Shown one piece after another: positions 31,580 to 44,962 of a DNA stretch of 64,000 nt. How positions within the stretch are numbered: the stretch's first letter is position 1; each line of letters starts with the position of its first letter. This DNA comes from Flabesymbios commensalis. Taxonomy: Eukaryota > Annelida > Polychaeta > Terebellida > Flabelligeridae. The notes under the pieces were generated by a model that worked only from the letters and a program-made list of their open reading frames with translations, was not told the DNA's origin and did no database searches. Made by a program: the position numbers and the translations under genes. Location of the stretch: assembly GCA_964017125.1 (NCBI GenBank), contig OZ024912.1:81526175-81590174 (forward strand), read 5' to 3'.

Positions 31580-33000
31580 TATATTTTGTAATTTATTTAT
31601 TTAGGTCAAGATCATGTATTTCAAAGATACTAACCATATAACTTTTTCAACATGGTCCCTGAAACAAAAAAAAACATGTGAACAATTATTGCAGAATTTG
31701 AAGATGTAAAAAATACATGTCAACCCATTCACTGCCATCCTGCTGAAATGTGTTGTCACACTTATTGTACTCCCGTACTCTACGTTGTCAGAATCAAAAC
31801 TATGGGCAATAATTTTACATACAAATCTATATTTTATTATATAGCGGGCTTACATACCATATACCAAACAATAAAAAAAAACTGTGAGACTTATTAAGAC
31901 CAGTGGTAGCTAGCGTGAAAGCCATTCTGAAATAATACCAAATAGTAACAACAGTGTTACAGATAAGCTTTATTGCTCCTCATTTTCAAACTTAATTGAG
32001 TACCCCCATAAAAACCAGAGCATTGCAATTTTCGTTACGCATACATTTGTATTGAATTTATTATCCTGACCTGAAATAGTGAGGCAATAAGCATGATAAT
32101 ATAACACGGTTATGTTTAGAGAAAAAATGAAAATATTAAAGAACAATTTCAGAGCTCTGGACATTTGAATAATGTCCACACATCTGAGATGGATATGAGA
32201 ATTACACTAAAAAGTTACTGTCATTGAAAAATAAATAAATGGACCCACGGGTGAAAGGGTGCACATGTCAACTTACCTGCATGGATCTAACATGGACGTA
32301 TTTATTGAGATAAAAAACACACCATTCAATTGAAAAAATGTTACATAGGCATAGGGGCCTTGTACAGATACACAGCGAATAGAGGGCATTCTGGATATAA
32401 GAATAACGTTAACAACACACTTATACTTGTTGTTTTTTTACTTGAAAGTTCACACAGCCATAAAGTATCACAGACTACATGACATAAAACTAGTTTTAGA
32501 GCTCTGGATATTGGAAAAAGCCTTAGCTTAGGTCAACACATATCAGATGGTTCTGAGAAATAGGCCTACCAGTAAAAAAGTACACTTTCATTGAAAAATA
32601 ATAATATAGCTACGTTATTTTGCCCCCAATTGTGTAGCAAACGTCTCCATTATAGTGCCTATATATCATACAATTTATCCCTTCATGTTAGAAAAATAAA
32701 CCTAAATTTACTGGGTAGGCCTACAAATAGTGTACATGTATGGCACAATTGGCTTACCATAGCCAGAAAATATCAAAGCATTAGAACCATAATTATCGTC
32801 CATGCATTTCAATTGTACATAATTGTATCTTTTAACAGTTTATTTGTGTAAATATAAGTTCAAATGTGTGATCTACCTACCTTTGTGATCTTGGTAACAT
32901 TATCACATAGTGTAATAAGTGATGAAAATATACTTAAAATGTATTTTCTCGATCCTGCTCTACCAAAAGCCTCACACACTACAATCCTCCCTCACCACAC
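31580..33000. other. Non-coding with local duplications
   Basis: 32,072-32,155 duplicates the intron at 29,577-29,660. 32,150-32,240 is repeated at ~32,490-32,600 (AGAGCTCTGGA, then TTTCATTGAAAAATAAT). No exon recognised. Confidence 0.45.
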
Positions 33001-36000
33001 AGATAGCACGAGTTGACCCCATCACCATGAGGTGACTGTGTTGTCACAGTATGATGTAGACAATGATGTCGCAGAACACACCACTTGGTCATATCACAGT
33101 GAGGACACAGTGTTGTCACAGGTATTTGCTCACACTTTGAGGTCATTATGATGTCACTATGATATCCCAATTATGACATCACATGTGTGAGTTGTGTGAG
33201 GTCACAGTGACACAAGTTGAATACATCACTGTGAGGTCACAGTGTTGTCACAGTATGATTTCAAAGATACACAAGATGACCACATCACTATGAGGTCACA
33301 GTGTTGTCACAGTATGATGTCACAGGTACACGAGATGATCAAATCATCATGAAGTCACAGTGCTGTCACAAGACGATGCCCACCTTGTGAGGTCATTATG
33401 ATGTCCTCATGATATCAAAATTATGACATCACATGTGTGAGATATTTGTTAGGTCACAGTGACAAAAGATTACCACGTCACTGTGAGGGCATGGAGTTGT
33501 CATAGTATGATGTCACAGAGACACAATTAAGATGACCAGATCAGTATGTGGTCACAATGTTGTCACATTGTGATGTCACAGATACACGTGATGACCACAT
33601 CACCATGAGGTTACAGTGTTGTCACAGATTGATGTTACCATGTGAGGTAATTATGATGTCTTTCTGATATCGAAATTATGACCATCACATGTGTGACTTG
33701 TTTGTGAGGTCACTGTGATATGAGTCTACCACATCACCATGAGGTCATAGTGTTGTCACAGTATGATGTCACAGATACATGAGATGACTATATCACCATG
33801 AGGTCACAGTGTCGTCACAGTGTGATGTCACAGATATATTAGATGACCAAATCATCATGAGGTCACAGTGTTGTCACAGGACGATGCTCACCATGTGAGA
33901 TCATTATAATGGCCTTATGATATCAAAATTATGACATCACAAGTTTGAGATGTTTGTGAGGTAACAGTGATACAAGTTGAGCACATCAGCATGAGGTCAC
34001 AGTGTTGTCACAGTATAATGTCACAGATACACAAGATGACCACATCACCTTGAGGACACAGTGGTGTCACAGTATGATGTCACAGGTAATGGAGATGATT
34101 GTGATCAGTGTGATGTCACAGATATACGAGATGACCACATCATCATGAGGTCGCAGTGTTGTCACAGGACGCTGCTCACCATGTGAGATCATTATGATAT
34201 CAAAATTATGACATAACCATTGTGAGATTTGTGTGAGGTCACAGTGATACAAGTTGAGCACATCACCATGATGTCACAATATTGTGACAATATGATGTCA
34301 CAGATACACAAGTTTGACTACGTCACCATGAGGTCACAGTGTCGTCACAATGTGATGTCACAGATACATGAGATGACCACATCATCATGAGGTCACAGTG
34401 TTGTCACAGGACGATGCTCACCATGTGAGATCATTATGATATCAAAATTATGACATCACCATTGTGAGATTTGTGTGAGGTCACAGTGATACAAGTTGAG
34501 CGCATCACCATGATGTCACAATATTGTGACAATATGATGTCACAGATACACAAGACGACTACGTTACCATGAGGTCACAGTGTCGTCACAATGTGATGTC
34601 TCAGATACATGAGATGACCACATCATCATGAGGTCACAGTGTTGTCACAGGACGATGCTCACCATGTGAGATCATTATGATATCAAAATTATGCCATCAC
34701 CAGTGTGAGATTTTTGTGAGATCACAGTGATAGAAGTTGAGCACATCACCTTGAGGTCACAGTGTTGTCACAGTATGATGTCACAGGTACTCAAGGTGAC
34801 CACATCACCATGAGATCACAGTGCTATCACATGACGATGCTCACCTTATGAGGTCACTATGATGTACTAATGATATCAAAATTATGACATCACATGTGTG
34901 AGATGTTTGTTACGTCACAGTGACAAATGTTTATGACATAAACATGAGGTCACAGTGTTGTCACAGTATTATGTCACAGGTACTCGAGATGACCACATCA
35001 CCATGAGGTCACAGTGCTGTCACAGGACGATGCCCACCTTGTGAGATCATTATGACGTCCTCATGATATCAAAATTTTGACATCACCTGTGTGAGATGTT
35101 GTTAGGTCACAGTGACAAAAGTTTACCACATCACTGTGAGGGCACAGTGTTTTCATAGTATGATGTCACAGAGACACAAGATGACTACATTATTATGAGG
35201 TCACAGTGTTGTCACATTGTGATGTCACAGATACACCAGATGACCACATCACCATGAGGTCATAGTGTTGTCACAGAATGATGTTCACCATGTGAGGTAA
35301 TTAAGATGTCTCTATGATATCGAAATTATGACATCACATGTGTGACTTGTGTGTGAGGTCACTGTGATATGAGTTTACCACATCACCATGAGGTCATAGT
35401 GTTGTCACAGTATGATGTCACAGAAACATGAGATGACTACATCACCATGAGGTCACAGTGTCATCACAGTTTTATGTCACAGATACACGAGATGACCACA
35501 TCATCATGAGGTCACAGTGTTGTCACAGGACGCTGCTCACCATATGAGATCATTATGATATCAAAATTATGACATCACCAGTGTGATGTTTTTGTGAGGT
35601 CACAGTGATACAAATTGATCACATCACCTTGAGGTCACAATGTTGTCACAGTATGATGTCACAAGTACTCAAGGTGACCACATCACTATGAGGTCGTAGT
35701 GCTGTCACATGACGATGCTCACCTGATGAGGTCACTATGATATCCTCATGATATCAAAATTATGACATCACATGTGTGAGATGTTTGTTAGGTCACAGTG
35801 ACAAATGTTTACCACATCACCATGAGGTCACAGTTTGGTCATAGTATGATGTCACAGATACACAAGATCACCACATCATTATGAGGTCACAGTGTTGTCG
35901 CATTGTGATGTCACAGATACATGGATATGACCACATCACCATGAGATCACAGTGTTGTCACAGAACGATGCTCACCATGTGATGTCATTATGATGTCTCT

Positions 36001-36255
36001 ATGATATCGAAATTATGACATCACATGTATGAGTTGTTTGTGAGGTCACAGTGACACGAGTTGACCACATCACCATGAGGTCATAGTGTTGTCACAGTAT
36101 GATGTCACAGATACACAAGATGACCACATCACCATGAGATCACAGTGTTGTCACAGGATGATGCTCACTCTGTGATGTCCAGTTGACATCACTATGATAT
36201 CACTATTGAGTCATCATACGTGTGAGTTCTGTGTGATGTCACTGTGATACTGGGG
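33000..36255. repeat. Large higher-order satellite rich in GAGGTCACAGTGTTGTCACA
   Basis: Units combine CATCACCATGAGGTCACAG, TGTTGTCACAG, TATGATGTCACAGATACA, and TTATGATATCAAAATTATGA. The word GGACGATGCTCACC marks units at 33,879, ~34,167, 34,409 and 34,650, giving spacings of ~288, 242 and 241 bp, so units vary in the number of ~60-bp subrepeats. Related in vocabulary to, but not the same as, the 109-bp array. Short frames inside are incidental. Confidence 0.88.
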
Positions 36256-36424
36256 TGATATCACGTGTTGACTGGGTCAGCCCAGCTAGTATGTCATATA
36301 GACTAGCTATTTTTAAATTCATTTTATTTCAAAATTCATGTCATACCAGAAAAATTCATGTCATACCAGGGGGAACACTCGGCCCAGCTATTTGTTTAAT
36401 TCATTTTATTTCACAATTCATGCA
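36256..36424. repeat. GGGGGAACACTC-type ~100-bp repeat units
   Basis: Text such as ACTAGCTATTTTTAAATTCA, TTTCAAAATTCATGTCATAC and GGGGGAACACTCGGCCCAGC. The same family flanks the LINE on its right side (39,740-40,010; 41,215-41,590; 42,330-42,420). Confidence 0.7.
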
Positions 36425-39400
36425 TAGGCTATTATAATTATGACCATGTGACTGTGTATAAAGCTTATCACAAATATATCTGGATTGTATCGCGTACTGA
36501 CCAATATAAAATATCTCTACGAAGAGATGAGTGTAATAATATAATAGATCAACTGATATTAAATGCCAACACTGATCGATCAAGCGATTATATATGTAGC
36601 CTCATACATAAGCTCATCACTACTGCATCTTCTGCCATTTTTAAAAAAGTCAACATTAACAAAAATAACAGCTCCATGAAACAGATGCCAACCAATGCCT
36701 GGTTTGATTCTGAATGCAATGAGCTTAGAAAGACTATAAATACTTATGCAAAGCGGTCGATTTTAACTCAGACCGAGAACAACAATTACTACCATAACTT
36801 ATGCAACAATTACAAACGCATGATCCAAAGAAAAAAGCGAAACTATAATACAAACTTGAAAGTAAATCTTGAAGAGATGTGTAGTAACAATCCAAAAGAT
36901 TATTGGGATTTCTGGAAACGCCTGCAACGACAGAACCTTAGCGAAAGCACAATTGAACTATACCAATTTTACAATTGTTTTCTAAAACAAAGTGAGTCAC
37001 CTACCGGTCAAAACGCAAATACAAAATTCAAAACTATACAACAAAAAAAACTATTGATAGATATAATTACGACATATGGAATGACATTCTCAATGGTAAA
37101 ATTCAATTGGACGAAGTAGAGAAAGCGCTAGGTAGAATAAGAAAAAGTAAAGCGTCGGGTATTGACGGAATTCCGATTGAGTTATATTCTTCGGACATTA
37201 AATATTTCACACCTTTATTGACAACATTATTCAATACCATTTTCGATTCGGCAGATTATCCAGATGACTGGGCACAAGGGTTGATATACCCAGTTCACAA
37301 AAAGAGTGATAAGTCAGATCCACAGAACTAACGGAAAGTTTCTCTGATTCCCTCTTTTGCAAAAGTTTTTGAATCTGTACTCGAAAATAGATTGTCATAC
37401 AAAAACTAAGTGTGCCGTGACGATGATCCTCTACAAAGAGGCTTTAAAAAAGATTGTAGGACATCTGATAATTTATTTGTGTTGTACAATCTGGTTGAAA
37501 CGCAAAAAACACGTAAAAAACCGCTATACGTTTGTTATATAGATTTGACCAAAGCTTTTGATTATTTAAACAGAGATGCACTTATCCTGAAACTGCAGCA
37601 GCGCAATGTCGACGGAAAATTTCTGAATACAATCAAATCTATGTTTCTTAAATCTAGCAGTCGAGTTAAATGGAATTGCAAGATTAGCAAGCCTATTAAC
37701 AACCGTTATGGTGTCATGCAGGGGGTGTCTTAAGCCCCAAACTTTTCAATGAATTCCTGCAGGATCTCGGAAAATATTTAAATCCTAAATACGGTCTTAA
37801 GATAGGAGCCATATACCTTGCGTACCTCCTATTTGCCGACGACATAGTCCTCTTTTCAGAATTTGCAGAGAGCCTACAGGCACAAATTGACTTATTTTAC
37901 AAGTACTGTGAAATATGGAATCTGATAATAAGCATTGCTAAAACAAAAATAGTGATTTACAACCAAATATATGCTAAACATTCATTTTCTTTCACACTGG
38001 CCAAAAATACGCTTGAAATCGTGGACAAATATAAATATTTAGATCTTTGGTGTAGCAATAATAAAAATATATTTGTAAAAAACCATTCGTATCTGGCTGA
38101 ACAAGCTCGCAAAGCAATATTCACAATTAGAAATTATAGTCACAACTTAGGACATCTAACGCCAAAATTGTCTCTAAAAGTATTTCAAGTCCAAATAGAG
38201 CCAATACTGATGTATGGTGGCGAGGTACTATTTATTGGTAAAGAAATATTGGACTTCGAGACAGTCCATTTATCATTCTTGAAAAATATGCTTGGAGTCA
38301 AACAACAAACCACATCAGTTACTATTTATGGGGATACAGGAAGGTATCCTCTCTTTTTAAAACAACAAATTCTAGCTTTGAAATACTGGATTCGCTTGAT
38401 CTCCTTGCCTAGAAGCTGTTATTTGAGAATTGTGTACAACTCACTGGCGTCTCTTGATTTTATTGGTGAAACAAATTGGTGCTCTCACATCAGGTCATTA
38501 TTATTCCGAACAAATCACCGCGACGTTTGGGAAAATCATAGGGTAAAAAATGCCAATCGTCTCATGAAACAAGTTAAATCATGTTTGATTAATACATATA
38601 AAGTTGATTGGTCTATCAAAGCCCGAAACTCCATAAAATTACGAACGTACATAAAGTTCAAATTCAAACACTCGCTAGAAGAATATCTGTTTTACATCCC
38701 CGACACAAGGTGGATGAAGGCACTATCAAGATTACGAATGAGCTCACATATGCTAGAAATTGAACGAGAAAGGCATGTCAAGCCGCAAAAACTACCACTA
38801 GAACAGCGCATATGTCAAAGATGTACATCAAACTCTGTTGATGACGAAATTCATTTTTTAATTACTTGCTCCTACTTCGCTACGCAGCGAACTAGTTTAC
38901 TTGCCGAAAGCAAACTACCAAATAGTGAATTTGACTCACTCTCAAACGACGACAAATTTATATATATTATGTCATCTACACATCGACCATTAGTAATATG
39001 CTTAGCAAAATACACCTATAGCTGTTTTCAAACCTTAAGCGTGTCGGGTACCTCCACTTTATAAAATGATTGGGGCGTAGGGTGACTGGTGCGGCGGGTG
39101 ATTCTTCTAATCATCAACTCATAAAATCATCCATGCTATCGGGGGATCACCACTGTGGTATCAGTGACTGGTGCGGCTGGTGATTCCTCTAATCATCCAC
39201 TCATGAAATCATCCATGCTGTCGGGGGAGCACCACTGTGGTATCAGCGACTGGTGAGGCTGATGATTCCTCTAATAATTTTGGTGTTTCGAGGTGACGTC
39301 AGTCAATGCATTTTTTAGATTGTTTTTTTTTAACATGTTCAATGTAACTAATATTATTATTTTCTTCTTTATACATACTCTCACTCATTTTGTAATTACT

Positions 39401-39714
39401 CGGTTTCTACGCTTTCCAGAGGGTTTTTTTGCTATATGCAGTAGCTATTTTATCTCTGGTTTTGGTGCGAGAAACTTAAAAATATCATGCCAATGCTGTT
39501 CAACTGTTATTTTAAATAGTTCTAATGCATATTTTATTTAACCTGTGCTTGTTTTAGTTTATAATGTCGTTTGATTTTAACATGTTTAAGTTAACTTAGC
39601 ATGCATATTTTACCGAACTAATCCTGTTGTATATAGTCTTGTACATATGTTCATTTTAATGACGCATAAGTCTGCATAGACTTACCATCGTCAATAAATA
39701 TCTATCTATCTATA
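36425..39714 (+). mobile_element. LINE (jockey/CR1-type superfamily), 5'-truncated and broken
   Basis: Non-LTR retrotransposon inserted in the GGGGGAACACTC repeats. No endonuclease is present; the reading starts in the linker before the RT (36,448-37,119, WFDSECNELRKTIN, YWDFWKRLQRQ). RT blocks follow: KASGIDGIPIELY and GLIYPVHKKSD (37,107-37,328); YIDLTKAFDYLNRD then YGVMQGVS (37,410-37,733); FADD at 37,832-37,843. The C-terminal 370 residues are open (37,952-39,064) and end near CQRCTSNSVDDEIHFLITC, a Cys/His motif common in this superfamily. A stop replaces the expected Tyr after PQN at 37,329, and other frame changes lie near 37,120, 37,410 and 37,731. The 3' end has AATAAA and an (ATCT)n tail at 39,699-39,714 instead of poly(A), as in CR1/L2-like LINEs. 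The clade is not certain. Confidence 0.85.
39099..39280 (+). repeat. 82-bp minisatellite in the LINE 3' UTR
   Basis: GTGATTCYTCTAATCATCMAC units start at ~39,099, 39,181 and 39,263 (period 82), each with CACCACTGTGGTATCAG. Confidence 0.75.
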
Positions 39715-40471
39715 AGGAAATTAACACACAGGCCAGCTTTTCCTACTTCATTCTATTTCAAAATAATGTCTTACTAAGGGGGAACACTCAGCCCAGCTAT
39801 TGTATGACATAGACAACCTAGGTTTTAATTTTTCTTTTTTTTGTTTATTTTATTTCAAAACTCATGTGATATTGAGGGGGGAACACTCAGCCCAGCTAGT
39901 GCATGATATAGACTAGCTAGCTTAATTTTTTTTTATTTCATTTAATTTCAAAATTCATGTCAAATTGATGGGGAATACTCAGCCCAGCATTAATGTCTGA
40001 TATAGACCTCGCTAACTGTCTGTCTCAGCCACGCTAATACAGTTGTACCCCGCCTACCTTTTTAAATAAGTAACTTTGCGAGTTTTCGTGCTATCTTAAT
40101 ATTGGGTATATCATTGTTTTCAGTATTTATTAAGATATTTATTACATGTTTATATCACAAAAATTGACAGAGATGATAATTCGGATTGTGCTGGTTTTTC
40201 ACACCTCTCTTACCCACTGACAAGGGTTATTTAGCTGTGTAATGCACCTTGTAAAGCCAAGGATGTGCTTGGTGTTAACTGCACCGCATATAAATACATA
40301 TTTTGCATTAAAAACCACATTGAAACATGGTTTTAAATTAATTACAGAATTTTTTTTTAAAGTACAATAAAAATAATTATATTACTGGAAAGTATTTTCC
40401 GGCCACTATAGTCTGATAGGCATCCCGACGCTGTGCCCGGAATATTAAAGTTTTTATCCACTTAAAACATT
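39180..40471 (+). repeat. Segmental duplication, copy A (LINE 3' end plus flank)
   Basis: Matches 40,669-42,053 from the LINE 3' UTR, through the (ATCT)n tail and GGAAATTAACACACAGGCCAG, the GGGGGAACACTC repeats, and the unique-looking CCCCGCCTACCTTTTTAAAT segment, with a few per cent divergence. Confidence 0.8.
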
Positions 40472-40668
40472 TTTATTATTAAATTTTAACCGGTGCTAGG
40501 ACATCACTTGGACATTTCCTGTGCAACATCTCAAGGAAATCGGTTCAGAACTGACGGAGAAATCGACGAAAAGCATGCGATCCAGACAATTGTGTCATAG
40601 ACTATAATTAGATCGGTATTTAGCGAAAAAAAGTACATTAACTATTACCGGCGACGAAAGCAAGGCAC
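40472..40668. mobile_element. Half of a subfamily-B foldback element
   Basis: AACCGGTGCTAGGACATCAC ... TAATTAGATCGGTATTTAGC matches 45,245-45,440; it forms the junction between the two duplicated segments. Confidence 0.65.
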
Positions 40669-42053
40669 CCGCGATTCCTCTAATCATCCACTCATGAAAT
40701 CATCCATGCTGTCGGGGGAACACCACTGTGGTATCAGTGACTGGTGCGGCTGATGATTCCTTCAATAATTTTGGTGTTTCGAGCTGACGTCAGTCAATGC
40801 ATTTTTTAAATTGTTTTTTTTAGCATGTTCAATGTAATTAATATCATTATTTTCTTCTTTATACATACTCTCACTCATTATGTAATTACTCGGTTTCTAC
40901 GGTTTCCAGAGGGTTTTTTTGCTATATGCAGTAGCTATTTTATCTCTGGTTTTGGTGCGAGAAACTTAAAAATATCATGCCAATGCTGTTCAACTGTAGG
41001 TTATTTTAAATAGTTCTCATGCATATTTTATTTAACCTGTGCTTGTTTTAGTATATAATGTCGTTTGATTTTAACATGTTTAAGTTAACTTAGCATGCAT
41101 ATTTTACCGAACTAATCCTGTTGTATATAGTCTTGTACATATGTTCATTTTAATGACGCATAAGTCTGCATAGACTTACCGTCGTCAATAAATATCTATC
41201 TATCTATAAGGAAATTAACACACAGGCCAGCGAGTGTATGATATAGACTAGCTGTTTTTTATTTCATTTAATTTCAAAAGTCATGTCATACTAGGGGGGA
41301 ACACTCGGCCCAGCTAGATTTTCCTACTTCATTCTATTTCAAAATTAATGTCTTACTAAGGGGGAACACTCAGCCCAGCTATTGTATGACATAGACAACC
41401 TAGGTTTTAATTTTCTTTTTTTTTTCTTTATTTTATTTCAAAACTCATGTGATATTGAGGGGGGAACACTCAGCCCAGCTAGTGCATGATATAGACTAGC
41501 TAGCTTAATTTTTTTTTAATTCATTTCATGTCAAAATTCATGTCAAATTGATGGGGAACACTCAGCCCAGCATTAATGTCTGATATAGACCTCGCTAGCT
41601 GTCTGTCTCAGCCACGCTAATACTGTTATACCCCGCCTACCTTTTTAAATAAGTAACTTTGCGAGTTTTCGTGCTATCTTAATATTGGGTATATCATTGT
41701 TTTCAGTATTTAATAAGATATTTATTACATGTTTATATCACAAAAATTGACAGAGATGATAATTCGTATTGTGCTGGTTTTTCACACCTCTCTTACCCAC
41801 TGACAAGGTTTATTTAGCTGTGTAATGCACCTTGTAAAGCCAAGGATGTGCTTGGTGTTAACTGCACCGCATATAAATACATATTTCGCATTAAAAACCA
41901 CATTGAAACATGGTTTTAAATTAATTACAGAAAAATTATTTAATGTACAATAAAAATAATTATATTACTGGAAAGTATTTTCCGGCCACTATAATCTGAT
42001 AGCCATCCCGACGCTGTGCCCGAAATATTAAAGTTTTTATCCACTTAAAACAT
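40669..42053 (+). repeat. Segmental duplication, copy B
   Basis: Second copy of 39,180-40,471, including the LINE tail at 41,192-41,208. It carries one extra ~90-bp GGGGGAACACTC unit (~41,225-41,315). The shared flank after the tail shows that the second LINE 3' end arose by DNA duplication, not by a second insertion. Confidence 0.8.
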
Positions 42054-42700
42054 TTTTTATATAAGTTATTTTGCACTTATCACTTAATGAAAATAATTGC
42101 AAAAACTAGATGAGTAAGCGATTCCGATGGTATATCGGGCTTGACAATATCTTGAAAATAGGCAAAGCTATAATTGTTAAAAGGTTTACCAATTTTGGCA
42201 ATTTATTTAAATCCCTTTTTTATGTAAGTTTTTTTTCAGATAGCAAAATATGACAAAAATAGGCTAATACTAGGTGCCTAAGCGATTCCAATGATGTATC
42301 ACACAATAAAATATTTTGAAAACCAACTAAATTATGTCATATTGAGGGGGGGGGGGGGGAAACTCAGCCCAGGTATGTTATAGGTATGTTATACATGTAG
42401 CCCAGCTAGTGTATGAAATAAACTATAACTAGGTTTAATTTATTATTATTATTATTTAAAAATGCATGTCACATCAAGCTGTATAATATAGAATAGGATT
42501 ACAAAATAAAAAAATGACTATTTTTAAATTCATTTTATATCAAAATTCCTGTCATATTGAAGGGGGAACGCTTTTTTTAATTCTTTTATTACAAAATGTT
42601 ATAGGACTATTTAAGGGGGAGCACTTTCATCTTTTTTTCATCACTTTTCCATCATTTTTACTTTTAGGGGGGAAAACTCAGTCAAAATAGTGTAAGCCTA
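42054..42700. repeat. Degenerate GGGGGAACACTC repeats and AT-rich DNA
   Basis: Relics of the same unit at ~42,330-42,420, ~42,540-42,570 and ~42,660. Nothing coding. Confidence 0.5.
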
Positions 42701-42709
42701 TGTTACATA

Positions 42710-43265
42710 GTAAGTAAGTAAGTAAAATATTTGTTTTACTTCACTTTTCGGCCAGTATGGCCATTTAAGTGAAAATTCCAGGTATTACAATATCCCATAT
42801 TGTATAGTTAAAGTAGTAAAGGAAAGACAAAGCTAATAAAAGCATGTTTGTACTAAAATATTCAGTTTAAAGTGTTTGATATGATAAGATGACGATGCTC
42901 CTGGCACCTATATGTAGCGAGTCTGATGACATGTTGAAGCACCTGCACTACAACACAGTTTATTGAGTATAAAAATATCAGTATAAATAATGTAAAATAT
43001 GAAGTGATTATAAAATGAACGACTTTTCAAGTCACTATATTTCCATAAATATGGAGTGATTGTGTAAAAACTACAAGTCTAAGTCAAAACAGTGTCATTG
43101 TCAAAACAAATATATAATATATACTATAATACTATATACTATAATCAGAAAAAAACTAAACCCATTTAGACATAAATATGAATGACATAAACAATGAACA
43201 GAGAAACCATTAAGTAAGTAAGTAAATGTCTTCTTTACTTCACTTTTCGGCCAGTACGGCCGGTG
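42710..43265 (-). mobile_element. Two LINE/SINE 3' ends with (ACTT)n tails
   Basis: Read on the minus strand, GGCCRTACTGGCCGAAAAGT then GAAGTAAA ends in ACTTACTTACTT at 42,716-42,775 and again at 43,212-43,264. Such tails mark non-LTR 3' ends. The body upstream is not resolved. Confidence 0.5.
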
Positions 43266-43700
43266 ACATCATGAAACCACAAAAAATTCTCAAAAATTAA
43301 AGACTTATAGTGCCCCCACAGTTGGTAATAAGGTCTGTGATATTGGAGGACATCACAGAGCGATCACAAACCGTGAGGACACCGTAAGTCACCACAGGCT
43401 AATTGTACGGCAATGGCTTCTCTATGACATGCTGCATCATCCGCCAGGATGCCACAGAGAAACCTTTAAAACAATAAAGTGAAAAAATAATTATATGGCA
43501 CTGGCTTCTTTCGGACATCCCGTCCATCGCCAGGATGCCAAAGAGAAACCACTGCAAACACAAAAAAACAAATCGTAGAGGAACTATGAGTAGACCTACA
43601 ATGCCCCCACAGCTGGGGATCGGGTCTGTCATCGAGAACTAGCACGACAGAGCGATCACAATCCGTGAGAGCACTGTAAGGCACCACAAGTGCAATGAAA
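43266..43700 (-). repeat. ~250-bp duplicated block, probably the 3' region of a LINE
   Basis: Two tandem copies share TGCCCCCACAGYTGG, ACAGAGCGATCACAA and GCCAGGATGCCA...GAGAAACC (43,310-43,460 and 43,500-43,690). The 77- and 73-codon minus-strand frames overlap this repeat and match no recognised domain. Confidence 0.5.
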
Positions 43701-44335
43701 AAATATATAAAATATATAAATATGAATATATAAAGAATATATAAAGAATTTAAACTGAAAACTATTCGAAAATAAACATAACAACCTCAGTGAAAAACCA
43801 CCGGAAAGCAAACACAAAAAACTTCACGTCAAAAAAATAACAAAATCTGGTTCGATGAAAGGTTTGGGTGTGCTTGGCCTTCTAAGAAGTTGCCCAGGGG
43901 GGACCACGCGGAGGTGACACCCTTCCCCCCCCCCCCCCTATGTTACATAGTCTAGCTGTCAAAATAATCATGTCATAATTTTTTTCAAACTTTATGTCAT
44001 TTTTGGGAACAGTCAAAATGTATGCCTATTATGATATAGACTAGCTGGTTGAGAAATGAAAAATATATTGTCTTTTCAAAATGCATAACAGGGGGGGGGG
44101 GGCGTCGGGGGACATTCAGCCGAGAAGGGAGAACACTCTGTTCTAACTCAAAATCCATGTTGACCTTTTTTAAAAAAAAGTTTTTCAAATTTACATTTTC
44201 CAATTCATTTTTTGGGAATCGCGAAGGGGGAACATTCAGTCAAGAGGGGAGAACGCTCTGTTCTAATAATTGTATTTGTACTGCACGGCGAGTGACTGAT
44301 AGTTTAGCAAATAATATGGGCCTAAAGCACCCCGC
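43701..44335. other. Non-coding flank with poly-G/C runs
   Basis: Two ~130-bp tandem copies of a GGGGACATTCAG ... GGGAGAACRCTCTGTTCTAA unit lie at ~44,090-44,145 and ~44,225-44,265. Confidence 0.5.
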
Positions 44336-44479
44336 CCAGTCCAGGGAGTTTGATCGAGTCTCTCAGTTAGCAGGGTAGAATCAGAGACTACCGTTAGACT
44401 AGTCCTAGATGAAAGGTAAGGCCTAGAGCAAGATTATTTGGCATTAAATCATTAAGATATAGGCCTAGTGAAACTGAAG

Positions 44480-44665
44480 TCAAATTAACTTGTAGTGTAG
44501 CGCTTGTTTTCGCCGATTTCTTAGTCAATTCTCAACAGTTAGGGCTTAGACCATCTGGCATGTTTCAGTAATGCAATTCAGAGCTTAAAACGGAATTTAA
44601 TTTGACCAGTTTAATGGGTTCTTATAGACAATAGAGGGACGTCGCAATTAGAAAATTAATAGGCC
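44480..44665. mobile_element. Partial foldback element, subfamily A
   Basis: GTCAAATTAACTTGTAGTG then TCGCCGATTTCTTAGTCAAT and TAGACCATCTGGCATGT match the left arm of 22,745-23,169. A second copy lies 6913 bp on. Confidence 0.65.
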
Positions 44666-44962
44666 TAGGCCTACATGCGGAGAACAACCAGCCCAGTATA
44701 AGACAGGAAGTAAACACTGCCGTAACCACGGGTGACACGCATGTGCACCGACCCCAGGGGGAAGCACTGGACGGGGGAACTGCTGGCCGGCCACACCGGT
44801 AATGACGAAACCTGAAAGTAAGCCAATTGCCGAAAGCTTTCGAAAGCAAGATCGCCGCACCGAAAGCAAGCGTTTATAGGCAGAGCTCAAAACATAAACC
44901 TTATTTTTATATTGATTTATCATGCGCCTATATCGTTATTAAATAATATATATTAAAAAATA

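Noticed and set aside
25222-36255. CRISPR-like regular repeats
   Set aside because: Eukaryotic satellites: repeats are contiguous without unique spacers and units diverge gradually.
44622-44923. 75- and 91-codon minus-strand frames, conserved at 51,535-51,836
   Set aside because: The identity is due to the recent 6.9-kb duplication, so it says nothing about selection. No similarity recognised.
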